Shown piece after piece: positions 39,902-48,333 of a stretch of 50,967 nucleotides of DNA. Made by a program: the position numbers and the translations under genes. Position 1 is the first letter of the stretch; the number at the start of each line of letters is the position of its first letter. The stretch is from assembly GCA_964544055.1 (NCBI GenBank), contig CAZJAA010000026.1:1-50967 (forward strand), read 5' to 3'. A model generated the notes under the pieces. The model was not told the origin of the DNA. It was given only the letters and a program-made list of their open reading frames with translations, and searched no databases. The stretch is from SIG299 sp964544055. Lineage in GTDB: Bacteria > Bacillota > Clostridia > Lachnospirales > Lachnospiraceae.

Positions 39902-40957
39902 ATGATAACATTTGACCATGTCAAAAACTGGAAAAAACTTTTAACTCCGGAAATTGTGGCATTGCTTACACAGATTCACGAATTTAAAGGTGAGCAGTCA
40001 CTGTTTATAGAAGCAAAAGCTGATACTTTGACACAGTTGGTTGAGATTGCCAAGATTCAAAGTACCGAGGCATCCAACAAAATTGAAGGTATTTATATTT
40101 CGGATGCCAGATTAAAAGCACTTGTAAAAGACAAAACGACGCCTAAAACAAGAAATGAGCGTGAGATTGCCGGATATAGGGATGTGCTTAATACGATTCA
40201 TGAAAGTCATGATTATATTTCAATCCGGCCAAACATGATTTTGCAACTTCACAGAGATCTGTATAAGTTTGAAGGATATAATTTTGGCGGTAAATATAAA
40301 ACGGCTGATAATATCATCGAAGAAGAGGATACCCAGGGAAATAAGTTTGTTCGATTTAAACCGGTTCCTGCATGGGAGACTCCTGAAGCAATAGAGAATC
40401 TTTGCAATGAATTTGATAAAGCTTTGGGGGCAGGAATAATAGATCCGCTTCTTTTGATACCAATGTTTATTCTTGATTTCCTATGTATTCATCCGTTTAA
40501 CGATGGCAATGGCAGAATGAGTAGATTACTTACTTTGCTTCTGTTATACAGAGCAGGATATATTGTAGGAAAGTATATCAGTATTGAACATCTGATTGAA
40601 AAGACAAAGACATCGTATTACGAGTGTCTTCAGGAAAGTTCGGTTAATTGGCATGAGGGAGATAACGATTATGTGGCCTTTGTGCAGTATATGCTTGGCG
40701 TTGTAGTTGCTGCATACAGAGAGTTTTCTGACAGAGTGCAGACGCTAGTAACAAGTGGACTTTCAAAGCCGGAGCGTGTAGCGGAGTTGATTAAGAATAC
40801 CTATGGCGAGATAACAAAGTCACAGATTATGGCGAAATGCCCTGATATCAGCCGAATTACTGTTGAAAGAGCATTGGCTGAGCTATTAGCCTCAGAAAAC
40901 ATTATTAAAATCGGTGGCGGAAGATATACAAAATACGTTTGGAATAGAGAAAAATAA
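39902..40957 (+). CDS. Fic-family protein with winged-helix C terminus
   Basis: The 351-residue protein has the Fic/DOC N-terminal helical domain with the inhibitory motif SNKIEG (Ser58, Glu62, class II arrangement), the Fic core with the catalytic loop HPFNDGNGR (His197), and a C-terminal winged helix (about 280-351, YGEITKSQIMAKCPDISRITVERALAEL). Active Fic enzymes transfer AMP or similar groups to proteins; the inhibitory Glu holds activity in check. The ATG follows a GAGGAT sequence, giving only a moderate ribosome binding site. It is 31 bases upstream of hsdM and leads the restriction operon. The winged helix suggests DNA binding, possibly at the dyad upstream. Confidence 0.9.
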   Translation: MITFDHVKNWKKLLTPEIVALLTQIHEFKGEQSLFIEAKADTLTQLVEIAKIQSTEASNKIEGIYISDARLKALVKDKTTPKTRNEREIAGYRDVLNTIHESHDYISIRPNMILQLHRDLYKFEGYNFGGKYKTADNIIEEEDTQGNKFVRFKPVPAWETPEAIENLCNEFDKALGAGIIDPLLLIPMFILDFLCIHPFNDGNGRMSRLLTLLLLYRAGYIVGKYISIEHLIEKTKTSYYECLQESSVNWHEGDNDYVAFVQYMLGVVVAAYREFSDRVQTLVTSGLSKPERVAELIKNTYGEITKSQIMAKCPDISRITVERALAELLASENIIKIGGGRYTKYVWNREK

Positions 40958-40988
40958 TGATATTTCTTGGGAATAAAGGAGAACGATA

Positions 40989-42488
40989 ATGACCGGAGAA
41001 CTTGGGAATAAGATAGATAGTTTGTGGGAGATTTTTTGGAACGGAGGAATTACTAATCCTCTTGATGTTGTTGAGCAGATGACATATTTGATGTTTATAA
41101 GGGATTTAGATGATACAGACAATCTTCGCGCGAAGGAAGCAGCTATGCTTGGACTTTCTTACAAAAGTATTTTTGCCGATGAGATTGAAATCGGGGATCG
41201 TAAGGTTGATGGCAATCAGCTTAAATGGTCAACGTTCCATGACTTTCCGGCACAGAGAATGTATTCCGTAGTGCAGGAGTGGGTATTTCCTTTTATAAAG
41301 AATCTTCACGGGGACAAAAATTCTGCATACAGCAAATACATGGATGATGCAATCTTTAAGGTGAATACTCCGCTGATGCTTTCCAAGATTGTGGATGCCA
41401 TGGATGAAATCTACTCTATGATGGAAGAACTTCATCAGACGGATATCCGTGGTGATGTATATGAGTATCTTCTTTCTAAGATTGCTCAGTCCGGTGTAAA
41501 TGGTCAGTTTAGAACCCCGAGACATATCATCCGTATGATGGTTGAACTGATGGATCCGAAGCCTACAGACTTTATCTGTGATCCGGCTTGCGGAACTTCC
41601 GGATTCCTTGTTGCCAGTGGTGACTATCTTAGGGAAAGGTACAAAAAGGAAGTCCTTCTTGATAAACAGAACAGAAATCACTTCATGAATGATATGTTTC
41701 ATGGATATGATATGGACAGAACGATGCTCCGTATCGGTGCCATGAACATGATGACTCACGGTGTGGAGAATCCATTTATAGAGTACCGTGACAGTTTATC
41801 CGATCAGAATCCTGACAAGGATATGTATTCCTTGATTTTGGCAAATCCGCCGTTTAAGGGTAACCTTGATGCGGATACGGTATCACCCGATTTGCAGAAA
41901 GTATGTAAGACCAAGAAGACAGAGCTTCTGTTTCTGGCGTTGTTTGTAAGAATGCTTAAAGTGGGTGGCAGATGTGCCTGTATCGTACCCGATGGTGTAC
42001 TTTTCGGATCTTCTAATGCTCATAAGGCAATCAGGCAGGAAATTGTGGAGAATCAGAGACTTGAGGCTGTTATTTCCATGCCTTCCGGAGTATTTAAGCC
42101 TTATGCCGGAGTTTCTACCGGAATTCTTATTTTTACAAAGACGGGACATGGCGGAACCGATAATGTGTGGTTCTATGATATGACCGCCGATGGTTTTAGC
42201 CTTGATGATAAGAGAGCGGAGATAAAAGATAACGATATTCCTGATATTATCAGTCGCTTTAAAAATCTGGAAGATGAGAAGGGCAGAAAGCGTACAGATA
42301 AATCGTTCATGGTATCCAAGAAAGAAATTGCAGATAATGACTATGACCTTTCGATCAATAAGTACAAAGAAATTGAATATGTTGCGGTAGAGTATCCACC
42401 CACATCGGAGATTATGGCAAATATAAGAGAGTTTGAGAGGCAGATTGGCCAAGAAATGGAAGAACTTGAAAAGCTTCTGAATATGTAA
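40989..42488 (+). CDS. hsdM: Type I restriction-modification methyltransferase subunit M
   Basis: The 499-residue protein has the HsdM N-terminal helical domain (about 1-165) and an adenine-N6 methyltransferase core with motif I DPACGTSG (198-205) and motif IV NPPF (286-289). With HsdS it methylates host DNA; with HsdS and HsdR it forms the restriction complex. AAGGAG lies seven bases before the ATG. Codon use and base content are more A/T-rich than in the flanking carbohydrate genes, a sign of acquisition. hsdS follows after about 55 bases. Confidence 0.95.
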   Translation: MTGELGNKIDSLWEIFWNGGITNPLDVVEQMTYLMFIRDLDDTDNLRAKEAAMLGLSYKSIFADEIEIGDRKVDGNQLKWSTFHDFPAQRMYSVVQEWVFPFIKNLHGDKNSAYSKYMDDAIFKVNTPLMLSKIVDAMDEIYSMMEELHQTDIRGDVYEYLLSKIAQSGVNGQFRTPRHIIRMMVELMDPKPTDFICDPACGTSGFLVASGDYLRERYKKEVLLDKQNRNHFMNDMFHGYDMDRTMLRIGAMNMMTHGVENPFIEYRDSLSDQNPDKDMYSLILANPPFKGNLDADTVSPDLQKVCKTKKTELLFLALFVRMLKVGGRCACIVPDGVLFGSSNAHKAIRQEIVENQRLEAVISMPSGVFKPYAGVSTGILIFTKTGHGGTDNVWFYDMTADGFSLDDKRAEIKDNDIPDIISRFKNLEDEKGRKRTDKSFMVSKKEIADNDYDLSINKYKEIEYVAVEYPPTSEIMANIREFERQIGQEMEELEKLLNM

Positions 42489-42544
42489 CTGTAGTGTCCA
42501 TGAGGACATAGTAAAATAAATTCGGATTTGTGGGGATGACGTAC

Positions 42545-43711
42545 ATGATAAGAACAATAGACGAGTGTTTCTTTCAAATACAGAATGGAGCAAATATAAA
42601 ACAGGGAGACACAGAAGGTGGTTTCCCAATTACAAGAATAGAGACAATAGCAAATGACAAGTTTAACAGAAATCGAATGGGGTATGCGGGGATTACAGAT
42701 ATCTCCAAATACCAAGCTTATGTTCTGGAAGATGGTGATCTTCTGATGTCACATATTAATAGCGTTCAGTATTTGGGAAGAACAGTTTTATATGTTAAGC
42801 AACCAGCTGAAACAATCATTCATGGTATGAATCTTTTAAGATTGAAAGCGAAAAGAGACATAATTAATCCAGCATATGCAAAATATTGTTTTTATGGACA
42901 TCCATTTAGAAACCAGATTGGTAATATTACAAAGAAATCGGTTAATCAAGCAAGTTTTGCAGTAAAAGACTTAAAGCAAATAAAAATTGATGTTCCGCCT
43001 GTTTCAGAACAGACGGATATAGTTAAGGTACTTGACAAAATTCAGAAATTAATTGAGTTAAGGACGTTAGAATTACTAAAATTAGATGACCTCATCAAAG
43101 CCCGATTTGTGGAAATGTTTGGTGACCCAAGAAGTAATCCTTTTAACTTCCCCAAGAAGATGTTAAAAGATACTTGTAAGGTTGTCACAGGTAATACTCC
43201 GTCAAGAGCGGTTTCGGAATATTATGGAGATTATGTAGAATGGATTAAGACAGATAATATCGTTTCAGGATTGCTTAATCCTACTGAAGCAACGGAATAT
43301 CTTTCTGAAGAAGGAATGAAGGTTGGTAGAACGGTAGAACAAAATTCAATATTAATGGCATGCATAGCAGGTAGCCTTGCAAGTATAGGAAGGGTATGTG
43401 TTACAGATAGAAAGGTGGCATTTAATCAGCAGATAAATGCTGTTATTCCAGAGAAATACCATATTTTATTTTTATATGTGATGTTTCAGCTGTCTAAAGA
43501 CTATTTAGTTGAAGATATAAATATGGCTTTGAAAGGTATATTATCCAAGTCAAAACTTGAGGAGAAAGAGTTTTTTGTTCCGCCAATCGAACTACAAGAA
43601 CAATTCGCCGATTTCGTCCTTCAAGTCGACAAATTTCAAGTTGCAGTGCAGAAAGCACTAGATGAAACACAGACCTTGTTTGAAAGTTTGATGCAGGAAT
43701 ACTTTGGTTGA
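42545..43711 (+). CDS. hsdS: Type I restriction-modification specificity subunit S
   Basis: The 388-residue protein has two target-recognition domains joined and closed by conserved helices: TRD1 (about 1-145), a spacer helix after PPVSEQTDIVKVLDKIQKLIELRTLELLKLDDLIKARFVEMFGDP (about 155-195, here listed only as landmarks: PPVSEQTDI and FVEMFGDP), TRD2 (about 200-340) and the final helix after PPIELQEQF. It sets the bipartite DNA target. A GTG at 42530 and ATG at 42536 are in frame, but GGGG at 42532-42535 suits the ATG at 42545. The two halves are not close repeats, so the target should be asymmetric. Confidence 0.9.
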   Translation: MIRTIDECFFQIQNGANIKQGDTEGGFPITRIETIANDKFNRNRMGYAGITDISKYQAYVLEDGDLLMSHINSVQYLGRTVLYVKQPAETIIHGMNLLRLKAKRDIINPAYAKYCFYGHPFRNQIGNITKKSVNQASFAVKDLKQIKIDVPPVSEQTDIVKVLDKIQKLIELRTLELLKLDDLIKARFVEMFGDPRSNPFNFPKKMLKDTCKVVTGNTPSRAVSEYYGDYVEWIKTDNIVSGLLNPTEATEYLSEEGMKVGRTVEQNSILMACIAGSLASIGRVCVTDRKVAFNQQINAVIPEKYHILFLYVMFQLSKDYLVEDINMALKGILSKSKLEEKEFFVPPIELQEQFADFVLQVDKFQVAVQKALDETQTLFESLMQEYFG

Positions 43712-43799
43712 GGCAATGGGGTATATGAAAAAATAACCAAGCTTAAAGCTATTATTAATGAGATAGATTAAGTAGTTTTCTTGCGAGGGAGGTAGTTAC

Positions 43800-46700
43800 A
43801 TGACCAATTTCGATTATTTAAAAAAAGAACCAAAATTCAACATGTTTTCTGATGTGGCTATTGCGGCTGAAAGAATATTATATATTGATCCTACCTCCTG
43901 CATTATCAATTGCCGCAGGGCGATGGAATTTGCAATCAAGTGGATGTATTCAGTTGATGCCTCTCTTAAGATGCCTTATCAGGATAATCTGATGAGCCTT
44001 ATGAGTACGGAAGAGTTTAAGGATATCATAGATGAAGACCTTATGAAACGTATGGATTTCATCCGTAAGATGGGCAACAGTGCAGCTCATTCCGGAAAGA
44101 AGATTACAGAAGACCAGGCAATTCTTTGCCTTGAAAATCTTCAGATTTTCTTTGATTTTCTATGTTATTGTTATGCAGACGAGTACGAGGAACATGCATT
44201 TGATAAGGCGTTGCTTGCAAAGGATAATGCTGTTCCGGTTAATAAGGACTTTCCTGATATTGATATTGAAAAACTGATTGCTGAGAATTCAGCGTTAAAG
44301 CAGGAACTGACCTCGCGTCGTGAAGAGCAGGTTGAAACCTATGTTCCGAAGCCACTTGATCTATCGGAATATAAAACCCGTAAAATTTATATTGATGCAA
44401 TGCTTATGGATGCCGGCTGGAAAGAGGGCTCTGACTGGATTACTGAAGTAAAACTTCCGGGAATGCCAAACAAATCTGAAGAGGGGTATGCGGATTATGT
44501 TCTTTATGACAACTCTCATAAGCCACTTGCGGTTATAGAAGCAAAGAGAACCTGCGTTGATGTATCAAAGGGACGTCAGCAGGCGAAGCTTTATGCAGAC
44601 CTCCTTGAAAAACAATATCAAAGAAGACCGTGTATTTTTTTAACCAATGGTTTTGAAACAAGGATTATAGATGGACAGTATCCGGAGAGAAAAGTTGCCT
44701 GCATATATTCCAGGGCTGACCTTGAAAAGATGTTTAATCTAAGAAGAATACGGACATCCCTTGACCATATCAATGTGGATAAAAAGATTGCCGGAAGATA
44801 TTATCAGGAAGCAGCAATCAAAGCCGTATGCGACAGCTTTGATAAGAAGAACCGCCGAAAAGCACTGCTCGTCATGGCAACCGGCTCCGGTAAGACAAGA
44901 ACCGTAATTGAGTTGTGCCATGTACTTCTCGATGCCGGATGGATTAAAAATATCCTCTTTCTTGCAGACAGAACGTCGCTTGTAACACAGGCTAAGAGAG
45001 CATTTGTAAATCACTACCAATCACTTTCAGTAACTAATCTTTGTGAAGAGAAAGATAACTATAATGCGCATTGTGTTTTCTCAACATATCAAACAATGAT
45101 GAACTGTATTGATTCTGTCAAGGTTGAGAATCAAAAACTTTTTACCAGCGGGCATTTTGACCTTGTAATATGTGACGAGGCACACAGATCGATTTATAAC
45201 AAATATAAAGATATTTTTACCTGCTTTGATGCTCTGTTGGTAGGTCTTACTGCTACGCCTAAAGATGATATTGATAAGAATACTTATGAGATCTTTGAGC
45301 TTGAACAGGGTGTGCCGACATACGGTTATGAACTTGCCCAGGCTGTAACCGATGGGTATCTTGTGGATTTCTTGTCCGTGGAGACAAAGCTTAAGTTTAT
45401 AGAACAGGGAATTGTGTATGCGAATCTTTCCGAAGAGGATAAGGCAATGTACGAAAGTACCTTTGAGACGGAAAATGGAGATGTACCGGAAGCAATCAGT
45501 TCATCAGCGTTAAATTCGTGGATTTTCAATGAAGATACGATTCGCCAGGTGCTCCACACTGTTATGACAGAGGGAATAAAGATTGAATATGGTCAGAAGC
45601 TCGGAAAAACCATTATCTTTGCCAGAAATCATGATCATGCTGAAAAGATTCTTGAGATATTCAATAAAGATTACCCGCACTTAAATGGATTTGCTCAGGT
45701 CATCGATAATAGGATAAACTATGCTCAAACTCTTATAGATGAGTTCTCTGAGCCTAATAAGTTGCCTCAGATAGCAATATCCGTTGATATGCTGGATACC
45801 GGTATTGATGTGCCGGAAGTGCTGAACCTTGTATTTTTTAAGCAGGTAATGAGCTATGCTAAGTTTTGGCAGATGATAGGACGTGGCACCAGGCTTTGTC
45901 AGGGCTTGATTGATGGTGAGGATAAGAGCAAATTTTATATTTTTGATTTCTGTGGGAACTTTGAGTTTTTCCGTATGAGCAAAGGCAAACCTACCGCAAA
46001 TATGATTGCTTTGCAGGGGGCAATCTTTAATCTTCAGTTTGAGATTGCTTATAAGCTGCAGGATTTGGAATATCAGGTGGACAGGCTCATGGCATATCGC
46101 AACGCATTGGTTAAAATGATGACCGGAAAGGTGCAGGAGCTTCCGCGTGATAATTTTGCAGTGAGGCAGCATTTGAAGTACGTGGATTTGTATTCGGTTG
46201 AGGCGAATTATCAGACGCTGACATATGAAGATACATTGATTGTCAGGGAAGAACTGGCTCCATTGATTCTTCCGACCGATGATGAAGCAAGCGCTGTACG
46301 CTTTGATGCACTTATGTATGGCATAGAACTTGCCTGCCTCGTGGGGAAGAAATATGGCAAGGCTCGTAGCGATTTATATAAACGAGTGAGCGGTATCGCA
46401 AGTGTGGCGAACATTCCGGAGATTAAAGTACAGGCAGAACTGATAGATAAAATTCTTCATAAGGATTATATCGATAACTGTGGTATAAATGAGTTTGAGG
46501 AAATCAGAGAAAAGCTACGTAATCTTATGAAATACATTCCTCATACAAAACTCCGATATGACACGAATTTTGAGGATGATATCCTTGAGATTTCATGGAA
46601 CGAATCAGAACTTGAAAATGATGACCTGAAGAATTATAAGGCTAAGGCGGAATACTATATCCGCGAACATCAGGACAATGAAGCTATAAAGAAACTAAAA

Positions 46701-47087
46701 TCTAATATTCCACTTTCACATAGCGATATAGAGGCGCTAGAAAAAGTACTTTGGTCAGAACTTGGCACCAAGGAAGAATATGAGCAGGAATATGGTTCAA
46801 AACCTTTGGGTGAGCTTGTTCGTGAAATCGTTGGCCTTGATATGAATGCGGCTAAAGCAGCATTTTCGGATTATTTGGAAAGCAATAACCTTGATAGTCG
46901 CCAGATATACTTCGTTAATCAGATTGTTGAGTATATTGTCCATAACGGCATTATGAAGGATCTGTCTGTACTGCAGGAATCTCCCTTTACGGATCATGGA
47001 AGCGTAGTTGAGATATTTACGGATCTCACGGTTTGGGCAGGAATTAGAAAAGTGATAGAAAGTATTAATGCAAATGCAGCAGCATAA
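43800..47087 (+). CDS. hsdR: Type I restriction enzyme endonuclease subunit R
   Basis: The 1095-residue protein starts with a DUF4145-like helical domain (about 1-130), then a short coiled linker, the HsdR N-terminal nuclease domain (about 170-310) with the D-ExK-like pattern ending in AVIEAKR, and an SF2 helicase motor with Walker A ATGSGKT (360-366), DEAHRS (459-464), TATP and QMIGRGTRLC. The C-terminal part (about 830-1095) is a helical region for complex assembly. The layout matches EcoEI-type HsdR. GGGAGG precedes the ATG. It lies 88 bases after hsdS and closes the operon. Confidence 0.94.
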   Translation: MTNFDYLKKEPKFNMFSDVAIAAERILYIDPTSCIINCRRAMEFAIKWMYSVDASLKMPYQDNLMSLMSTEEFKDIIDEDLMKRMDFIRKMGNSAAHSGKKITEDQAILCLENLQIFFDFLCYCYADEYEEHAFDKALLAKDNAVPVNKDFPDIDIEKLIAENSALKQELTSRREEQVETYVPKPLDLSEYKTRKIYIDAMLMDAGWKEGSDWITEVKLPGMPNKSEEGYADYVLYDNSHKPLAVIEAKRTCVDVSKGRQQAKLYADLLEKQYQRRPCIFLTNGFETRIIDGQYPERKVACIYSRADLEKMFNLRRIRTSLDHINVDKKIAGRYYQEAAIKAVCDSFDKKNRRKALLVMATGSGKTRTVIELCHVLLDAGWIKNILFLADRTSLVTQAKRAFVNHYQSLSVTNLCEEKDNYNAHCVFSTYQTMMNCIDSVKVENQKLFTSGHFDLVICDEAHRSIYNKYKDIFTCFDALLVGLTATPKDDIDKNTYEIFELEQGVPTYGYELAQAVTDGYLVDFLSVETKLKFIEQGIVYANLSEEDKAMYESTFETENGDVPEAISSSALNSWIFNEDTIRQVLHTVMTEGIKIEYGQKLGKTIIFARNHDHAEKILEIFNKDYPHLNGFAQVIDNRINYAQTLIDEFSEPNKLPQIAISVDMLDTGIDVPEVLNLVFFKQVMSYAKFWQMIGRGTRLCQGLIDGEDKSKFYIFDFCGNFEFFRMSKGKPTANMIALQGAIFNLQFEIAYKLQDLEYQVDRLMAYRNALVKMMTGKVQELPRDNFAVRQHLKYVDLYSVEANYQTLTYEDTLIVREELAPLILPTDDEASAVRFDALMYGIELACLVGKKYGKARSDLYKRVSGIASVANIPEIKVQAELIDKILHKDYIDNCGINEFEEIREKLRNLMKYIPHTKLRYDTNFEDDILEISWNESELENDDLKNYKAKAEYYIREHQDNEAIKKLKSNIPLSHSDIEALEKVLWSELGTKEEYEQEYGSKPLGELVREIVGLDMNAAKAAFSDYLESNNLDSRQIYFVNQIVEYIVHNGIMKDLSVLQESPFTDHGSVVEIFTDLTVWAGIRKVIESINANAAA

Positions 47088-47217
47088 AGAACAAGAATAT
47101 GTAATTATATGAGACGTATGATGTGATTTTGCTGCAAAGTTGTTTTCGAAATTATTTGTACAATTTTGATTTACTGGAGAATCCAGAACGATAACAACAG
47201 CACAACAGGGGGATGTC

Positions 47218-47736
47218 ATGGCAAAAGAAGAAAACAAAGATTTTAATGCAATGCTTTTAGAAAGCAAGGATATGCCCAAAATCCAGAGAATCACGGATCA
47301 AAAGAGTATTGAAAAATATGGTGGTGACAAAATGTATTTTGCCCCACCGCTGGATTACGACAAGGTGATGCGGCTGGTGCCGTACGGAAAACTGCTTACC
47401 GTAGGCAGTATACGTGAATATTTTGCAAAGCAGAACGGCGCAGATTTTACCGAGCCGATGACCGCCGGAATTTTTGTTTCTATTGCGGCATGGGCAAGTC
47501 ATCAGCGTGCAGAAGATAAAATTCCTTATTGGAGAACGTTAAAAAACAATGGGGGGTTAAATGCAAAGTATCCCGGAGGTGTGGAAAAACAGAAGGAACT
47601 GTTGGAAAACGAGGGACATACCGTAATCAAAAAGGGAAGAACCAATATAAAGTATTATGTAGAGGACTATGAAAAAGCACTGTTTTCGCTGCGGCAGCCT
47701 ATCTGCAGGAAGAAGGAGAAAAATTATGGAATTTAA
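47218..47736 (+). CDS. MGMT-fold alkyltransferase-like protein lacking the active Cys
   Basis: The 172-residue protein contains the O6-alkylguanine DNA alkyltransferase DNA-binding fold at about residues 55-145: VPYGKLLTVGSIREYF, then YWRTLKNNGGLNAKYPGG and QKELLENEG. In active enzymes the PCHR motif carries the acceptor Cys; here there is no Cys in that region, and the only Cys is near the C terminus. This resembles alkyltransferase-like (ATL) proteins, which bind alkylated guanine and pass it to nucleotide excision repair. An N-terminal extension of about 50 residues is unusual. GGGGG precedes the ATG. It overlaps the next gene by 11 bases. Confidence 0.72.
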   Translation: MAKEENKDFNAMLLESKDMPKIQRITDQKSIEKYGGDKMYFAPPLDYDKVMRLVPYGKLLTVGSIREYFAKQNGADFTEPMTAGIFVSIAAWASHQRAEDKIPYWRTLKNNGGLNAKYPGGVEKQKELLENEGHTVIKKGRTNIKYYVEDYEKALFSLRQPICRKKEKNYGI

Positions 47737-48307
47737 ATGGATTGCCATAGCAACATATATTGCATTTTATGGTTGCTATTTTATAAAAATGCTTTCCCAG
47801 AAAAAGCAGGGAATACAAACGGATCAGATTGGAAAAGGGAAAACCGGATTTACTAAATTTGTGGAAGTTACCATGAAGATTGCAGCTTTTCTTGTTTTTT
47901 TTGTGGGGCTTGCAAGTATTTTACTTGGCACAAGTCATGGCATTACGGTTGTCCGGGGACTTGGTGCCGTGCTTAGTGTTGCAGGAACAATTATTTTTAT
48001 AACAGCAGTACGGACGATGCGTGACAGTTGGAGAGCAGGTGTTTCCAAAACGGACAAAACGGAGCTGGTAACAAATGGTATTTACCAAATCAGCCGCAAT
48101 CCAGCATTTCTTGGATTTGACCTTTTGTATTTGGGCACATTGTTGATGTTTTTTAACTGGATTTTGTTCCTGTGTACAGTATTTGTCATCCTTATGTACC
48201 ATTTGCAGATTGTCAATGTGGAGGAGGATTTTCTGCTTATTACGTTCGGAGAAGAGTATGTGCAATACAAGAAAAAGGTTTGTCGTTATCTTGGGAAAAA
48301 AAGGTAA
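47726..48307 (+). CDS. Isoprenylcysteine carboxyl methyltransferase-family membrane protein
   Basis: The 193-residue protein has four or five membrane helices (about residues 3-22, 46-64, 76-96, 135-165) and the family signature near the C terminus: LVTNGIYQISRNPAFLGFDLLYLG and VNVEEDFLLITFGEEYVQYKKKVCRYLG. ICMT/PEMT-type proteins use S-adenosylmethionine to methylate a substrate at the membrane; bacterial targets are mostly unknown. AAGGAGA precedes the ATG at 47726; the frame opens earlier within the previous gene. It overlaps the ATL-like gene by 11 bases and is followed closely by the DUF2207 gene, so the three form an operon. Confidence 0.85.
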   Translation: MEFKWIAIATYIAFYGCYFIKMLSQKKQGIQTDQIGKGKTGFTKFVEVTMKIAAFLVFFVGLASILLGTSHGITVVRGLGAVLSVAGTIIFITAVRTMRDSWRAGVSKTDKTELVTNGIYQISRNPAFLGFDLLYLGTLLMFFNWILFLCTVFVILMYHLQIVNVEEDFLLITFGEEYVQYKKKVCRYLGKKR

Positions 48308-48333
48308 AGATCGCTTTCAAGGAGGAAAACGTG

